The notes: generated from the sequence alone by a model not told the origin. A stretch of DNA of 64,000 bases from Latrodectus hesperus (GCA_037975125.1 JAJQOW010000022.1:1250001-1314000); one strand, 5' to 3'. Positions 13,201 to 26,838 are shown, numbered from the stretch's first letter. A program made the numbers and translations.

Positions 13201-14002
13201 TAAAAAAATTTACGTAGCTGAATGAAATATTTTTCTTTGTATAGTTATACAATCCAAATACTAAGCTGTAAATAAAATAAAATATCCTATTATTAATTTA
13301 TATGATTTAGGGATAGGGTATTGTTTTGTTTTTTAAAACGATAGCAGGACACACAATTTTATTATTTGAATTTATAATGGGAAAAGAGCTAAGTCTAATG
13401 ATTCGCATTTTTAAAATAAATAACCTAGCACCGATCATAGAAAAAGGTTTGAAAATAAAAGTAAAACTAGTTTCTTTGCTGTGTATCTGAGAACGATTTT
13501 GACAAAAGAAAGTTAACTGTTAAAGAAACTTTCCCAGAATGAGAGTTTGAAGAAAAGTAAATTTTTTTCACCTTCTTTTTGAGAAAATAGGATGCTATAC
13601 ACAATTGTATGCACTGTTTAGGGCTGCTTTTTTGTCCTTTTTCCTTCCCTTCCCAGTTTTTGTGCAAAGCAAAAATAATGGTCTCCATGACAACAGCTAA
13701 TGAGACCAAATCCAAACTTGAATAAATAACTTTGGGATACGATGTGTCCGGCCAAGAAAGGGAACTCTATAGAATACGATCACCAATTAGAAGAATATGG
13801 CAAAAAATTGGTAGAATAACACACCCGTTTTATTAATAGAAAATATCATCATTTTGTAATAAAATATGAAATTAAAGAAAAAACAAGATGTAGCTGATTT
13901 TTTCTCATTTGCAAGAGTTGTGTGACTAAAAAGGAAACAGTTCGAATGCAAACTGTTCAGAAGACATTTTTATGTATCGATTCTTCAATTTCCTGTACAC
14001 AC

Positions 14003-14169
<167 letters not shown>

Positions 14170-14349
14170 CAAACCAAAAACTGGTGAACTCCGGTAAGAT
14201 TTTTATTTTGAATTACATTCATAAAAGACTTTACCCTAAGTCATCTTTGCAGATCTAACTCATCTACGGATAATTATATACTTAAACTCACTTAGTAACT
14301 CATTATGATTTGTTCACACCTATTTTGCGACAACTGAATACCTAATAAA

Positions 14350-14603
14350 GCACAAATGCCGTATAATCCAGAATACCAAATTGTGAGTTTGGGGATTTTT
14401 TTGGCAAATATACTTATGTATGTGTCACCCTACTTTTTATTACGTCAAAGAGATTGAGACCAATAAAAATTATGCAGAAAATTTGATTTTGGTAATCCTA
14501 GTATCTACGTCATCGCGCCCATCACAAAACGTTATCTTGGCAATATTTCTTCATCCCCAAAAAAATTCAGAATTTGGAATTTTGGATTATACGGCATCTG
14601 CAC
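14350..14603 (+). mobile_element. MITE-like element (gcac...gtgc family), copy 1
   Basis: A 254-bp element with inverted ends near gccgtataatcca (left) and tggattatacggc (right). It has no coding capacity. It shares its interior (atttacgtcatcgcgc-like and cttggcaacatttcttcat-like blocks) with the copies at 62295 and 63468. This copy is the most diverged at its tips. Confidence 0.8.
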
Positions 14604-14739
14604 TCCCAATAGAGTTTCTTAGAATCTTTAAATTCATTGGAAAAGAAATATAGTTACCTTATTAGACACGATGGAATGTCAGGTACATGGAAATAGCATA
14701 AAAATAGGCTATGCTTATGAACCGGCATTACTTATTGGA

Positions 14740-15095
<356 letters not shown>

Positions 15096-15238
15096 CATTA
15101 CTTATTGGAAAATAACAGCTGGCATTGAATATTTACACAACTGATTTATTAATTTTACTATCATTGAGCCATTGAAATTATATGCTATATAGATTTGAGA
15201 TGACCAGTGAGTATGAAAATCTTTACCTCATGCCATTG

Positions 15239-15570
15239 GCCACTCTGGCCTGGTTGGGTAGGGCGTCATTCTCATTACCAGAAGGTAGTGAGTTCGAATC
15301 CCGGCTTAACCGAAGATCCGTAGTGTTTGCTGAAAGTGGCTGGGGCTCGTTAAAACTGAACGAGGTCGCAAGTCGAGGTCGCAAACGAGTCCTCCAAGGG
15401 AATTGATACTTCAGGGGGTGGCAGTCCAAGTATTAGGGGTTTTCCGTTTGTTTCCTGTTTCAAAATCACATAGTCTCCACCTGGCTGCTTCCATCCAACT
15501 GGTAGAGCCCAATACAGAGCTAGGTATAGGGAAGCAGGCTGGTTGAACAATAGCAACCACATACCATTAC
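15239..15570 (+). repeat. tRNA-like SINE (type F)
   Basis: The head has ctggttgggtagggcg and B box gagttcgaatccc, followed by a GC-richer body to about 15570. It occurs once in this window, so its family status and borders are uncertain. Short ORFs on both strands arise from it. Confidence 0.6.
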
Positions 15571-16277
15571 AAAATGGATATTGACAGTATCACTCAAAAC
15601 CAATAATGTGCACCGATATTCTGACCTCTCCACGTAAAAATCAAATGGTCTTTTATTCTAAAGTTGAACTGAGATTCATCCCAAACACTTTAAAATGCCT
15701 GAGCACTGACATTAAAGGTATTTGGTATTGTATGGAGAAACCCAGGTAACAATGTAATGTAAACAATGTAATTTCTTCAGATGAAAGTAAATTTACAATA
15801 TTTATAAAGTTAATGGCCACCCTATTGTATGGAGAAAACCAGGAACAGAACTGAATCTTGGAAATTTAAATCCAACTGTTAAATATGGAGCTAGTGGTGT
15901 GATGGTATGGGGGTGCTTGTCGTCAAAAAAAGTTGAAAATCTTCACATTATTGATAGTCTTGGATAAGTATGCTTGTCTGGATAGTCTAAAGAAAAATCT
16001 ACTAGACAGTGCTTGAAATTTGAAATTTTCTAATACCTTTATTTTCCAACAAGACAATGATCCGAAATATAAAACTTAAATTGTGAAGGAATATCTCCTC
16101 TATCACACTCCAAGAAAGTTGCGTACTCCTCCATTCACCAGACCTCAATCCAATCGAACATTTGTGGGCAAAATTGGAGAAACGAATTCGAAAACAAAAT
16201 ATTACGTCGTGAAATGAGCTAATTAGTAAATTGCAGGAAGAATGATTGAAACTTACGTCGGATGAAATTGAAAAACT

Positions 16278-16562
16278 GCCGCCCAACTTGTCTAGTGTTC
16301 AATGTGCCTGACTGCGGATAGGGAGGTCCTGGGTTCGAATCCCGGTTCGGGCATGGATGTACTTTCTCTCTCTATCTATCCTGTCTTTTTCCTTACCTTG
16401 TATGAATGAGGTGTGAATGGTTGCCTACCCTATAAACGGGTCCTTATGGCAAATGTGCACTGAGGAATTCGGACTCCACACCAAAATAGGGTTCAGTTGG
16501 AAAAAGTGGAGCAGCGCACTCCATATTGCCAGTTTAGCTGGCACACAACAACAACAACAACT
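16278..16562 (+). mobile_element. SINE family A nested in the Tc1 remnant
   Basis: A full family A copy splits the transposase sequence between E-I-E-K-L and L-V-Q-S-M. It is therefore younger than the Tc1 insertion. Flanks gaaaaact and tagaaact give only a weak duplication. Confidence 0.92.
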
Positions 16563-16776
16563 TAGAAACTAGTTCAGTCAATGACCAGACGTCTGCAAGC
16601 TGTTTTGAAGAATAAAGGATATGCTACAAAGTATTGAAATTATGTAATAAACTTATATTTTGCTATTTTTTAAGTGTACGCATACTTTATTAGAGGGAAT
16701 TTCTGATTTTTTTTTTTTGACAAAATATGTTTTTGTAAAAAGTATTACACATATATTATTTACTTTTTATTTAAAC

Positions 16777-17084
16777 CCACGGTGTATTCTCCTTCACTGG
16801 GTTGCTGAAAATCCGTGGGTTGGGGACGTGTCCACGTTAATCTGTGACGTCCAAAGGCCTTCCGCTGGTGTGTCGTGGATGTGGAGAGGAGAGTGCCAGC
16901 TCGGGTGTGGCCTCGTCATCTGACCGTGGTTCAAAATGACGAGGCACCTTAATAGAGCAAAGTCGTACTTTCATCTTCGTGGCGCTCTGATCCAAACGAA
17001 AGACGCTCTCCATTGACTTAATTCGCACTGCCAACGACATAGCGGGTTTGGCTTGTCCAAGTGTCATAAGCAACAACAACAACA
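16777..17084 (+). mobile_element. SINE family B, 5'-truncated, nested in the Tc1 remnant
   Basis: A perfect 15-bp duplication, actttttatttaaac (16762-16776 and 17085-17099), brackets the 3' 308 bp of family B, which lacks the first part of the head. It ends in a caacaacaacaac tail. Confidence 0.92.
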
Positions 17085-18014
17085 ACTTTTTATTTAAACT
17101 TACAATTGTAGCAAATAGAAGAAAAAAATGCAATGATTAAAATACATTATTTAATGCTTTAAGTGTTTTTTTAATTAAAAATTTGGTGTGTACGCAGACT
17201 TTTGTGACTAACTGTATATAATATTTACGTACTTATTTTTCCTTAAAAATTAAGTTTTGAAAGCCTAAATTTGAAATCACAATATTCCCCAAACGCAGCA
17301 TTTCTTTTTCTTGTAAAATCCACTTAAAACTGTCAATAATTTTCTAAGTTAAAACATAACGCTGCAACAGAGAAAAAAAAACTTAGATTTTTATAGAAGT
17401 CTTCGATTTTTACAGAAGTTATTCTTTCAAGTGTAACTAAGTGATTAATGTATGAAAAAATTATTTGAGATAAAGTATTTTGCTCTTCGCATTAGTTAGC
17501 AGAGTTCTTTCGTTTTAGGATTTAAGTATATATTTGCTTAAAATGCACCCCTTAAAAAGAGATGTTCTATAATAACTTTGAACTTTAAAACTGCAAATTG
17601 AAGTAAATATTTAACATTTTTAACTTTTAAAACTAAGAGTTTTTGTTTGCTAATTAATTCTTTTCCAAACAGCATTCTATGACATTTGATTAAAAAAATA
17701 AAGAAAGCTTTTAACTATTATAAATAGCTTCATTAGAGAGAAAACTGATTTTAATACTATCAATAAAATTTATATGAAAAATTATTCATAACGATATACT
17801 ATTACAGACCTTAATTATAATTAAATTCTTCATTTATAAAAAATCAAATAAATTGAACTTAACTTCAAATTTATTCATGATCTAGCAAATTAATATTAAA
17901 TAAATATAAACTGTCATCAAAATTATATTTGAAAATTATAAGGGTCTTTATTTAAATAATGCAATTAAAATTGAAATAGAAGAAACTTCAAGGTATACTT
18001 GTGTTGTAAATGAT

Positions 18015-18016
<2 letters not shown>

Positions 18017-18106
<90 letters not shown>
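18017..18106. repeat. (TA)n microsatellite, 90 bp
   Basis: A pure TA run 270 bp upstream of the first visible exon. Minus-strand Tyr-Ile frames here are artefacts. Confidence 0.97.
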
Positions 18107-18110
<4 letters not shown>

Positions 18111-18375
18111 GACCAGCACCAAATGTTTCTCTGAATATGCCAGAATGCATCCTTGAGTGTTGAGGCTTTCTGAGAAAGATTTATACAATGATCCTTTTAT
18201 AGTGCCAGATTTTTTGAGGGTGTTTAACGTTATGGACATGGTCTAGCGCTGCTGGCCAAAGGGAACATACCACAACAACACAAACTACAATCATAAATAT
18301 AGATTACATACAAAAGAAACACGGTGTGAGCTACTTTTTTTCAAAGGTATATTTATTTCCAATTTCTTCCTGCAG

Positions 18376-18619
18376 GTGACGCTAACATGTGAAACCGCTA
18401 GTAGCAATCCAGAATCAACTATTCTTTGGTGGAAAGACGGCGAATCCATAACGGGGCAACATGATGGTGTGGTGGATTCTTCTCATGGTGGAAAAAGTAC
18501 GCGCAACAGAGTGAAATTCAACGTCACTTCCGCCGACGATATGAGTTCCTATACTTGCCAAGCTACCAATCATGTGTTGAGAAGAACCGTTCACGAGACG
18601 TTCATTTTGAGAGTTCTTT
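18376..18619 (+). CDS. Nephrin/Sns-like receptor, exon with C-terminal part of an Ig domain
   Basis: This exon encodes most of an extracellular Ig domain, from the B strand onward, of a nephrin/Sticks-and-stones-type adhesion receptor. It opens V-T-L-T-C (B-strand Cys), then a Ser-Asn-Pro segment, W-W-K-D-G (C strand) and Y-T-C-Q-A (F-strand Cys), with an N-V-T glycosylation sequon. The acceptor is the pyrimidine-rich cttcctgcag ending at 18375. The donor gtaagt starts at 18620. The exon is 244 nt, enters at phase 0 and leaves at phase 1, and its last t joins the next exon to make Tyr. The start of the Ig domain must lie in an upstream exon that I could not find. The Ser/Asn-rich B-C region resembles the CD80-like C2 Ig domains of nephrins. 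Family assignment rests on the combined exon set, not on this exon alone. Confidence 0.9.
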
Positions 18620-18762
18620 GTAAGTAATATTTTAATATTAAGTTTACAAGTAAAACTTAGTATGCCTATCCATTTGACCAAAAATATTTAAGAAATTCGA
18701 CTTTAGCATGCTAATCATCAAAATTTTGGAAATAATATATACATATACATACATATTTATAG

Positions 18763-19085
18763 GGCCGTAGAAGCCTAGTGGTTAGGACATAATCCTTCCG
18801 TCCCGAAGGGCTGGATTCGATTCCCAATACCGCCAAAGACTCGCCGTGTATACGTGCTCGTTTCATCTGTGGAATCGAAAGTCCTGTGGTCGCTCGTTGA
18901 GCAGTTACCATGGGTGTAAATAATCTAAAGAAAAAATTTTTCCCCTCCAGATAAAAGTTAAAACAGAGGTAGTGGATCCTCTGATGGTGCCATCTATCGG
19001 AGAAGTTTTAGAGCAAATACGTACTTTTACCATTGTGGTTCTCTGGTTAAGCGAAAGACGTACCTTTCTAACTTAACTTCGCATA
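18763..19085 (+). mobile_element. SINE family C, 3' end cut short
   Basis: tRNA-like head (gggccgtagaagcctagtgg, B-box-like ggattcgattccc), then the ccatgggtgtaaat, ccatctatcggaga and gagcaaatacgtactttt blocks. The copy stops at cttcgcatat, before the usual tail. It lies 143 bp past the exon donor. Confidence 0.87.
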
Positions 19086-20272
19086 TATGTGTATGTGTGT
19101 GACTTACTCACCTCTATCTTTAATGTGAATAAAGTTGAATGTATTATAGTAAGATATTTTTGAGAAAGAGGTTTAAACTTTAGTAAATTTTCAATCAAGG
19201 AATTCTAATTATATGAGCATTAACTATGCATATACTTAACAAAAAGGAATTAATAAAATTGATTCAGATTAAATTAAAAATTCTTATTTGATAATAATAA
19301 TTTATAAAGGATACATAACAGTAGAAATATAATTATAACTAGCTCAAATAATATCTCTACAAAGTATATATTAATTCTCATTGGTTAGATTAAGGTAGGA
19401 AGATGATAGCGATAAATTTTGCAGATTTATGATAATTGCTTTTGATTCACATTGGTAAAAGAGGAATCTGTTTACAAATTGATTCAATCAATGAAATACT
19501 TAAAGGGATTCAGTCTTCCCGACTTAGATAATAGTACCAATTGCTCGCATGCTTTTTCCCCAGTATTAGTTTTTATTCTTTCTTGCTATCTGTTCAAAAC
19601 ATCCATGTTATATTCAACTACATTAGCATCTGGGAATGTGTGTAAAACTTCCTAGTATACTATGGATCTATATAATCTAATTTTATACAACACTATACTC
19701 TATAACAACAAATATAAGCTTCTTTTACCAAATTTGCAATTTTATAATGGAAAAATCATAATCCTCTCCGAAAATCCATCCTATTAAAAAACCATTAAAA
19801 TTCTTGTTACTTCATAATTCTATTAAGGCCTATGGTAAGCTCATAGAAACTGAAAGATAAGATAATCTTTCTTTTTATAAAATACATTCTGACCCTCCTA
19901 CTGGTGCCTTATTATTAAAAAAAATACTAAAAATGCTAAAAATTCTACATTTATTATAGAAAATATTTCGTATAATATATATGCTCGTGACCAAATACAG
20001 AAATAGAATATATGTTATTAATAAAATGTCTAATATCACCATTTAGATACATTCAGACGGGATCTTATGCTTCCTGTTTTCCTCCCATAAGAAATCTTTC
20101 GCTGGTTGCAAATTATAATGAAAGAACAATGGAAAATGTTTGAAGAATATCATTGCATTTAACTTTATATTGATGGATTTAATGCTTGAAGAATATCGTT
20201 GCGTTTAACACTTTATTAACTTTTACCAACGTAGAACTAAAACATTCAAAAATTTTTAAAATATCAAAAGTA

Positions 20273-21038
20273 CAGGGTGATCTTTTTTAAAGAGACAATG
20301 TTTGGAGCGTTCTGTTGCACGATCTAATAGCCGAAATGACAACAAACTTGGTATTTAGACTAATCAAAACATGAGAAACAAATTCCGTAAAAATAAATTA
20401 GTTCCAAAAGTCACCACTAGGGCATTTTGTGGTGCTGCTTTGGTTTACAACAACGGGAATTAACATAAAACACGAATATCAAAGAAAAATTCAAATGTTG
20501 TGCATTCACAGTGCCAGTAATAGGGGTTATAAAAGCAAGTAGTAGACAGCTCCGACAAATAATCTCAGCTGAAGTAAACGAGCTCCAGTGGCCATGCCTC
20601 TCACGTTACTGAATCGTGCGTTTATGTTGGTGGAGTATCAAATTTGTCTATTCTAAAGGACAACATAACACAGACAGTGCGGAATATTCCTCGTGATATG
20701 TTATGTACGGCTGTGGAGAACGTTGTGCACAGAATGCACGGTGTTATTTCTGAGAACGGTGCTCATATTGAATGTGGTCAATTCCTCACCGGCGAAGTTA
20801 ATGTTGTAAATGAACATTAATAATTGAACAATATGATTGTATGTGTTAGTATTGTCCTTTTCTTACATTTTATACATTGTAAAGCGGCATAAAATTCCCC
20901 TAGAGGCGATTTTTGTAACTAAAATTTTTAATGAATCTTTTTTCCCCGTGTCTTGATTAGTCTAAATACCAAGTTTGGTGGCATTTCGGATATTAGATCG
21001 TGCTACAGGACGCTTCAAACACAGTCAAGATCACCCTG
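20273..21038 (+). mobile_element. Internally deleted Tc1/mariner-type element, copy 1
   Basis: This 766-bp element has long inverted ends (roughly 120 bp; cagggtgatc at the left edge and gatcaccctg at the right) flanked by TA duplications (20271-20272, 21039-21040). Inside, 20594 starts M-P-L-T-L-L-N-R-A-F-M-L-V-E-Y, which resembles the N-terminus of DUF4817-type transposases. A second frame then reads L-K-D-N-I-T through V-V-H-R-M-H and ends with G-A-H-I-E and a stop at 20820, resembling the DDE_3 C-terminus. The whole catalytic core is absent. The two coding pieces are in different frames, so this is a non-autonomous derivative with no protein product. Confidence 0.85.
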
Positions 21039-21212
21039 TATGTATATGTTTTAATATTCCAATTGAATTTACATACCTATTAATGTTCAATTATGGTTAT
21101 GTAAATATAATCCATACTGTTGATTAATAGATTTCTTCCTTTTACCGTGATTAAATTATTCAATCAGGATTTTATTCAACAATTAATATCCATTTTAAAG
21201 TAAATGATTTGT

Positions 21213-21503
21213 GCTGCTGTTACTTATGACACTTGAATAAATCAAGCTTGCTACATTGGCTATGCGAATTTAAGTTAGTAGGGTGCGTCTTTCATTTAAC
21301 CAGAGCACCACGTGGGTGAAAGTACGACTTTGCTCTAAACTCTTCCGATAGATGGCACCACCAGAGAAACTACTACGTCAATTTTGACATTGATATGAAG
21401 GGAGAGAGAATTTTCTCCATACCATTACACCCATGGCAACTGTTCAATGACCGACCACTGAACTTTCAATTCCACAGATTTTACGAGCACGTGTATCACC
21501 TGT
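21213..21503 (-). mobile_element. SINE family C, 5'-truncated
   Basis: Flanked by a perfect 12-bp duplication, taaatgatttgt (21201-21212 and 21504-21515). The tail faces left, and the tRNA head is missing. This is a clean truncated retroposon. Confidence 0.92.
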
Positions 21504-23190
21504 TAAATGATTTGTAACGTATACATATATAGTAAAATATGTCATTACGATTTGTCCAAAACTAAGTCATGAAGTAGAAAGGACTGGATATTGAGTGAAT
21601 ATTATTTTATCTACACACAAACACTTTATACCAATTTTATTTTCTAGAACAATTTCAATCGGTTGAAAATGTCAGATTCAAAAATATTCAATTATAAGTC
21701 AGTCGTGTATTCATAAATATTTAAACAAAATCTTTTCAAACAGTGGAAGCATCGATTGAAGATAAATAAGAATTAATCCTTATCTATTTTAAAATCAGAT
21801 AATAAAACTTAAACTTAAAAATGATTTCGCTAAAACCCATTTTTCATTATAAAATAGAAAATCATATATGCATACAAAACTATAAGGAAATATTAACATT
21901 ATACTATCCCATGATTAATAAATAAGCTACTAAAATATTTTTATCTTGAATTTATATCGAAAGTTCTTTGTTTTAAAAATCGAAATGTTACATTCTGAGA
22001 TACAATACCTTCCTGTTTATCTATTTAACCGCAAAGAAGAATAAAAGCTTCACCATCCCCTTAAATAATTGAATAGGCTGACACTAAGAATCTTCATTAA
22101 TTAAATTTTCAATACTCCTAAAAGATTACCTCAGTATAATTAAAGAAATTTTAAGCGAGAGCGATGCCTTGTTCTTCCTCTTCCATTTTATCGAAATTAA
22201 ATCTCTAGCGGAAATTCTATTTTACATAAACTGATTTCATTTAAGTAGCATTACTTGAATTAAAGAGGAAATTATAAATTTTCTCCGACTTACACTATAT
22301 AAACTTTGTTGAAGCCACAATTTCATTCTTTATTTTCTCTCTGGAGAGTGGAAAAGTGACGGTTTCGGTTAATATTTGGGGTTCAAATAATTTTCAAAAG
22401 GGATTTCCGACGGTTCTTGGGAAGGAATATTTAAATTGTGAAAAAAATTTCAATATCCGTCTAGACTGCTGAAATTTTTATGAAAAGCCTTATAAAATTA
22501 TAAAATGAATTTTGATAATTTATAAGCTATAGTTATCCATACAATCTAGAAATTATCTTAAATTTTTTTATATTTTAAAAATGATTCATTCAAATTCTAA
22601 TTTACTAACTTTTAAAATATATATGTATAGAATTATGAATAAAGAATAATATTCTTGGTTAAAATTTATATATATTTTCGTATTCTTTTTGTGTTTTTAT
22701 TTTTCCATTCGTATAAGAAAAAACTTAAATCACCAATAAAATGCAGTTTTTTACAATTTGTACCAAGCTTCTAGCTATTAAAAATGGTTACAGATAAGCG
22801 TTGCACATAAATAATGTCTAATAAAAATAATTTCATGATGAACTATGCCACAGTTTAAAATTCAAATATAATTTCACATCAAAAGTTTGAGTAAATCATC
22901 TCTCTCTCTCTTTTTTTATACATAAAAAAGATAACACAGTGAATATCTCCTTCGTAAAACCACGTATGAAATATGAGTAAATAGAAAATTTTAATTCTTT
23001 AATATAAGAAAGAGCTTACGAATATGTTTCGGTGTTCAATTCAACAATGTAGCATATTTGGATTGAGGTTTACGTTTTCCGGACATCTTTTCTTGTGTTC
23101 GCTAGATGGATGCACAGAATTACTTGACTCAATAAAATTGCACTGAAATTTAATAAGCCCTGTTATGTTGTCCTATCCACAATACAGTAT

Positions 23191-23572
23191 GGGCCGTGGT
23201 AGCCTAGTGGTTACGGTATCGGCCTTCAATCCGGAAGGGTGGGGTTCGATTCCCAATGCCGCCAAAGACCCACCGAGTACATGCGATATACGTGCTCGTT
23301 ATAAATCCGTGGAATCGAAAGTCCTCTGGTCGATAGTTGAGCAGTTACCATGGGTGCATTCGTTTGGAGAAATTAACTCCTCCTTCAGATTAATGCCAAA
23401 ATTGAGGCATTAGGTCCTCTGGTGCTGCCATCTATTGGAGGATTTGAAGAGCAAAAGTCGTATTTTAACCTACATGGTGCTCTGATTAGACGAAAGACGC
23501 TCCCAATTGACTTAAGTTCGCATAGCCAATTCATAGCGAGCTTGGCTTGTCCAATTGTCATTAGTAACAACA
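23191..23572 (+). mobile_element. SINE family C, full copy
   Basis: The best complete family C copy: gggccgtggtagcctagtgg head, B box gggttcgattccc, and a 3' part shared with family B ending ttagtaacaacaac. A perfect 12-bp duplication, acaatacagtat, lies at 23179-23190 and 23573-23584. Confidence 0.93.
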
Positions 23573-24240
23573 ACAATACAGTATTATACATGCACTGATA
23601 TCGATGACACGGACATGCACATACTATGACGCATATAGCACTATACCCTGCCACCACTGTGACCCATGATGCATTTTACCTTGACATTCTAACAGAGCTG
23701 GTACCTCCTACAATGGTGTGACTAACGATAACACATGATCCATAAGGAATATGCTCCTTTCAGATGAATCTTTGCTCGCAGCATCACGATAATCGCACTG
23801 AGGCGATACTAAATCAGCAAAATATAAAAGGTTGAATTCATCACCTCACATGGCACCCAATATATGGCATAGTAATATTGAGACTGGGATATACATACTA
23901 GTTACATTATGCCCACATTGCCATAAATACGATTATTCAACTTTATATCTGATTTATTAAGATCTGTAACTGTGTTTCAGTCTTCGAGATCTGCAAGTCC
24001 AATATTTCAAAATATGTCATGATTATATATTATTTTTGATTTTCTACTTTCCTCTATATAACCTATTGGACTGTTACCATGGCTGGCACAATTATTAATC
24101 CACAACCTGTTAAGAATGCTTAATAATGAATTGTCGTAAAGCTGCTCAGACTCCACTTGTCAACCATTACAATATTGATTTTGAACATTTACAGAAGGTT
24201 GCACCTCTATGTAGTTAAGTATTCCTATATGCTATCCATG

Positions 24241-24786
24241 CTTAGCTCTATTCAACGCCTATCCGGGTTATAGCCTCTGTTGCTTCTAAAGCAAGCTTAG
24301 CTCTATTCAACGCCTATCCGAATTATAGCCTCTGTTGCTTCTAAAGCAAGCTTAGCTCTATTCAACGCCTATCTAAGTTATAGCCTCTGTTGCTTCTAAA
24401 GCAAGCTTAGCTCTATTCAACGCCTATCTAAGTTATAGCCTTTGTTGCTTCTAAGGCAAGCTTAGCTGTATTCAACACCTATCCGAATTATAGCCTCTGT
24501 TGCTTCTAAAGCAACCTTAGCTGTATTCAACGCCTATCCAAATTATAGCCTCTGTTGCTTTTAAAGCAAGCTTAACTCTATTCAACGCCTATCTAAGTTA
24601 TAGCCTCTGTTGCTTCTAAAGCAAGCTTAGCTCTATTCAACGCCTATCCGGGTTATAGCCTCTGTTGCTTCTAAAGCAAACTTAGCTCTATTCAACGCCT
24701 ATCCGGGTTATAGCCTCTGCTGCTTCTAAAGCAAGCTTAGCTGTTTTCAACGCCTATCCGAATTATAGCCTCTGTTGCTTCTAAAG
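24241..24786 (+). repeat. 55-bp minisatellite, about 10 copies
   Basis: Tandem units of cttagctctattcaacgcct plus atagcctctgttgcttctaa and a short linker, spaced every 55 bp. Most junctions contain aagctt. Units differ at a few sites (cgggtt, cgaatt, taagtt), so variants are mixed through the array. Confidence 0.95.
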
Positions 24787-25489
24787 ATCCAACTATAATC
24801 ACTCGTACCTTCTATTAATATATAAATTGAAGAAATAAGAAAATATCTTCCAATTATTTTACCGTTCTAGTGTTCCTATTTTGATGACAGTTATTTACGT
24901 TTTAATTAATAAAATTGAAAAATATTTTTTAATTATATTTATTATCTAAGTTACAAGAAAAAAGTATCCTGTAAATTGAAATTTTACTGAAGTATTTTAA
25001 TAAAAATTAAATATCTTATTTGTTTAATTTTTTTATTATTATAAGTGGTTTTAACCGCTTCGGAAAAATAAAAAATGTTGAACTAATATAAAGACATTTA
25101 CCACTTTTAAAATAAAGTATTTTAAAATGCATATGGTGTAAATATATACAAATTTAGAAACTAGATTTTTAATTAGAGAATTCAGATTCAATACAAATTT
25201 GTAGACTGATTTTTAATTTTCTTATCTTAATTGTGTGGGGGGGAGAAGTAATGGTTCGATAACAAAATAATAGTTTTTTATCAGAAGAATATGTATAAAT
25301 TATTTATGATAATTTGAAAATTGTATTTAAAATATATATAAATTACAATTAATAGACTTTTAACAACTAATAATTAATTTTATTAAAAGTTCATAATTTG
25401 TCATGGTAAGATATTAAAAATAAATTTCTTAATGTTACGCTATTAGACAACAGGTAAAGAAAATTTATACAAAAACTTAAAAATGTCAC

Positions 25490-25608
<119 letters not shown>

Positions 25609-26838
25609 AAACACAAATATAAAGTATTTTTAAAAAAATAATAAAATTTTTAAAATATTTAACGATTTGTGATCTTATATATATAATATTTTTACAGTAG
25701 CATTGTTTTTTCGTTAAAATTATATCCTTGCTTAAATTAACATTCTAAAATGGTTTTAGAGAATTACATTGTGTAAACTAATTTAAAAGTTTTATATTTT
25801 ATTCTCATTTCTCAAAATGTTTGATTTGAAATTTTTGAAATATAATACGACTCTAATACTTTCAGTTTTCTCTATATTTTAAATACTTTCACAGTATAAA
25901 AATGCTGCTTAAAACATAACACAAACAGAGTACATATATTATTAAATGTTGAAAAATATTACTAAAGATTATTCTAAAGCTCTTAGAACTAATTTAATAA
26001 TAATTCAAAATAAATGCTATTTATACAACTTTTCAATTTTTTAGTTACCATTTTGTAGTTTTTTTAGTTATTTATTTAGTTTTTAATTTTTTAATCAGCG
26101 TACAGTAAAAAATTTATTTTTTCTCCGAGATTTAAGCAACTTTTTAATTTCCCTTTGCCAAGAAATTAATAAATTAACATCAACGATATCTTAAAAAAGG
26201 TTCTTTATTCGAAGTGAATAAAAAAGATTTTAAAATGCCATTATTAATTTATTATTTTTCTGACCAAGTAAAATTAAAAGGATGCTCAAACCTCGGAAAA
26301 TGTTGTAATCATTTTCTCAGTCACGTACATTAGAGAGGGATTAATAAATGTAGATGAGGAAGTTTTGAATTAGGCATCAAATTTATGTTTAAATAAACCC
26401 AATTTTAAAATTTCATATTATAATAAAGTAAATTATTAATATAAAATTTTAAGTACTTGTAAATAATAAAATATGGGAATTTACTTAAAAGATTTTCTAA
26501 GTTGAAAATAAATTACTGTATTTATTTTTGTAAAGAAAATGATTTAAATGTTCAATTCATTTTTATAAACAAAAATAAATTATTTAAAATAATTATTGTA
26601 ATTGTTTTTTATTATTATTGTTATTAGCATTTAAATTCTTTCATTTACTTATCGCCATGAAATAACAGTATAAAATTTTATATTTAGAGTAAAATTTACT
26701 TTAAGAAAATAAAATTTCAACATAAAATTATCTTAAATATCTAATTCTTTCTAGATATTATTATTTTTAACTAGTATATAAGAGCATTAGTAATTTTTAT
26801 ATTCATGAACATTTTCTATTCATTTCGATTTAGTCTGG

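Larger units (their letters stand above)
15760..17216 (+). pseudogene. Tc1-like transposase remnant with two nested retroposons
   Basis: This is a dead Tc1-family DNA transposon. Across shifting + frames the transposase can be followed: S-D-E-S-K-F (first catalytic Asp) near 15780, W-R-K-P-G-T-E and V-M-V-W-G-C near 15830-15920, F-Q-Q-D-N-D-P-K (second Asp) near 16040, and S-P-D-L-N-P-I-E-H-L-W (catalytic Glu) near 16140. The C-terminus ends in K-G-Y-A-T-K-Y with a stop at 16635-16637. Stops and frameshifts break it repeatedly. A SINE (16278-16562) sits inside the coding part and a second retroposon (16777-17084) in the 3' flank. A terminal-repeat-like sequence, gtgtacgcagacttttgtga, lies near 17189 at the 3' end. 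I could not find the matching 5' terminal repeat. Family level is secure; the element is inactive. Confidence 0.85.

Noticed and set aside
16837..17133. 98-codon minus-strand ORF
   Set aside because: It lies across the SINE B copy nested in the Tc1 remnant and has no protein similarity that I recognise.
23191..23290. tRNA gene candidate with A and B boxes
   Set aside because: It is the head of a repeated SINE with tail and target duplication. The same holds for the other tRNA-like heads, and none has a convincing full cloverleaf.
24241..24786. Regular direct repeats resembling a CRISPR array
   Set aside because: Units are contiguous with no unique spacers, and this is a eukaryotic intron. 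It is a minisatellite.
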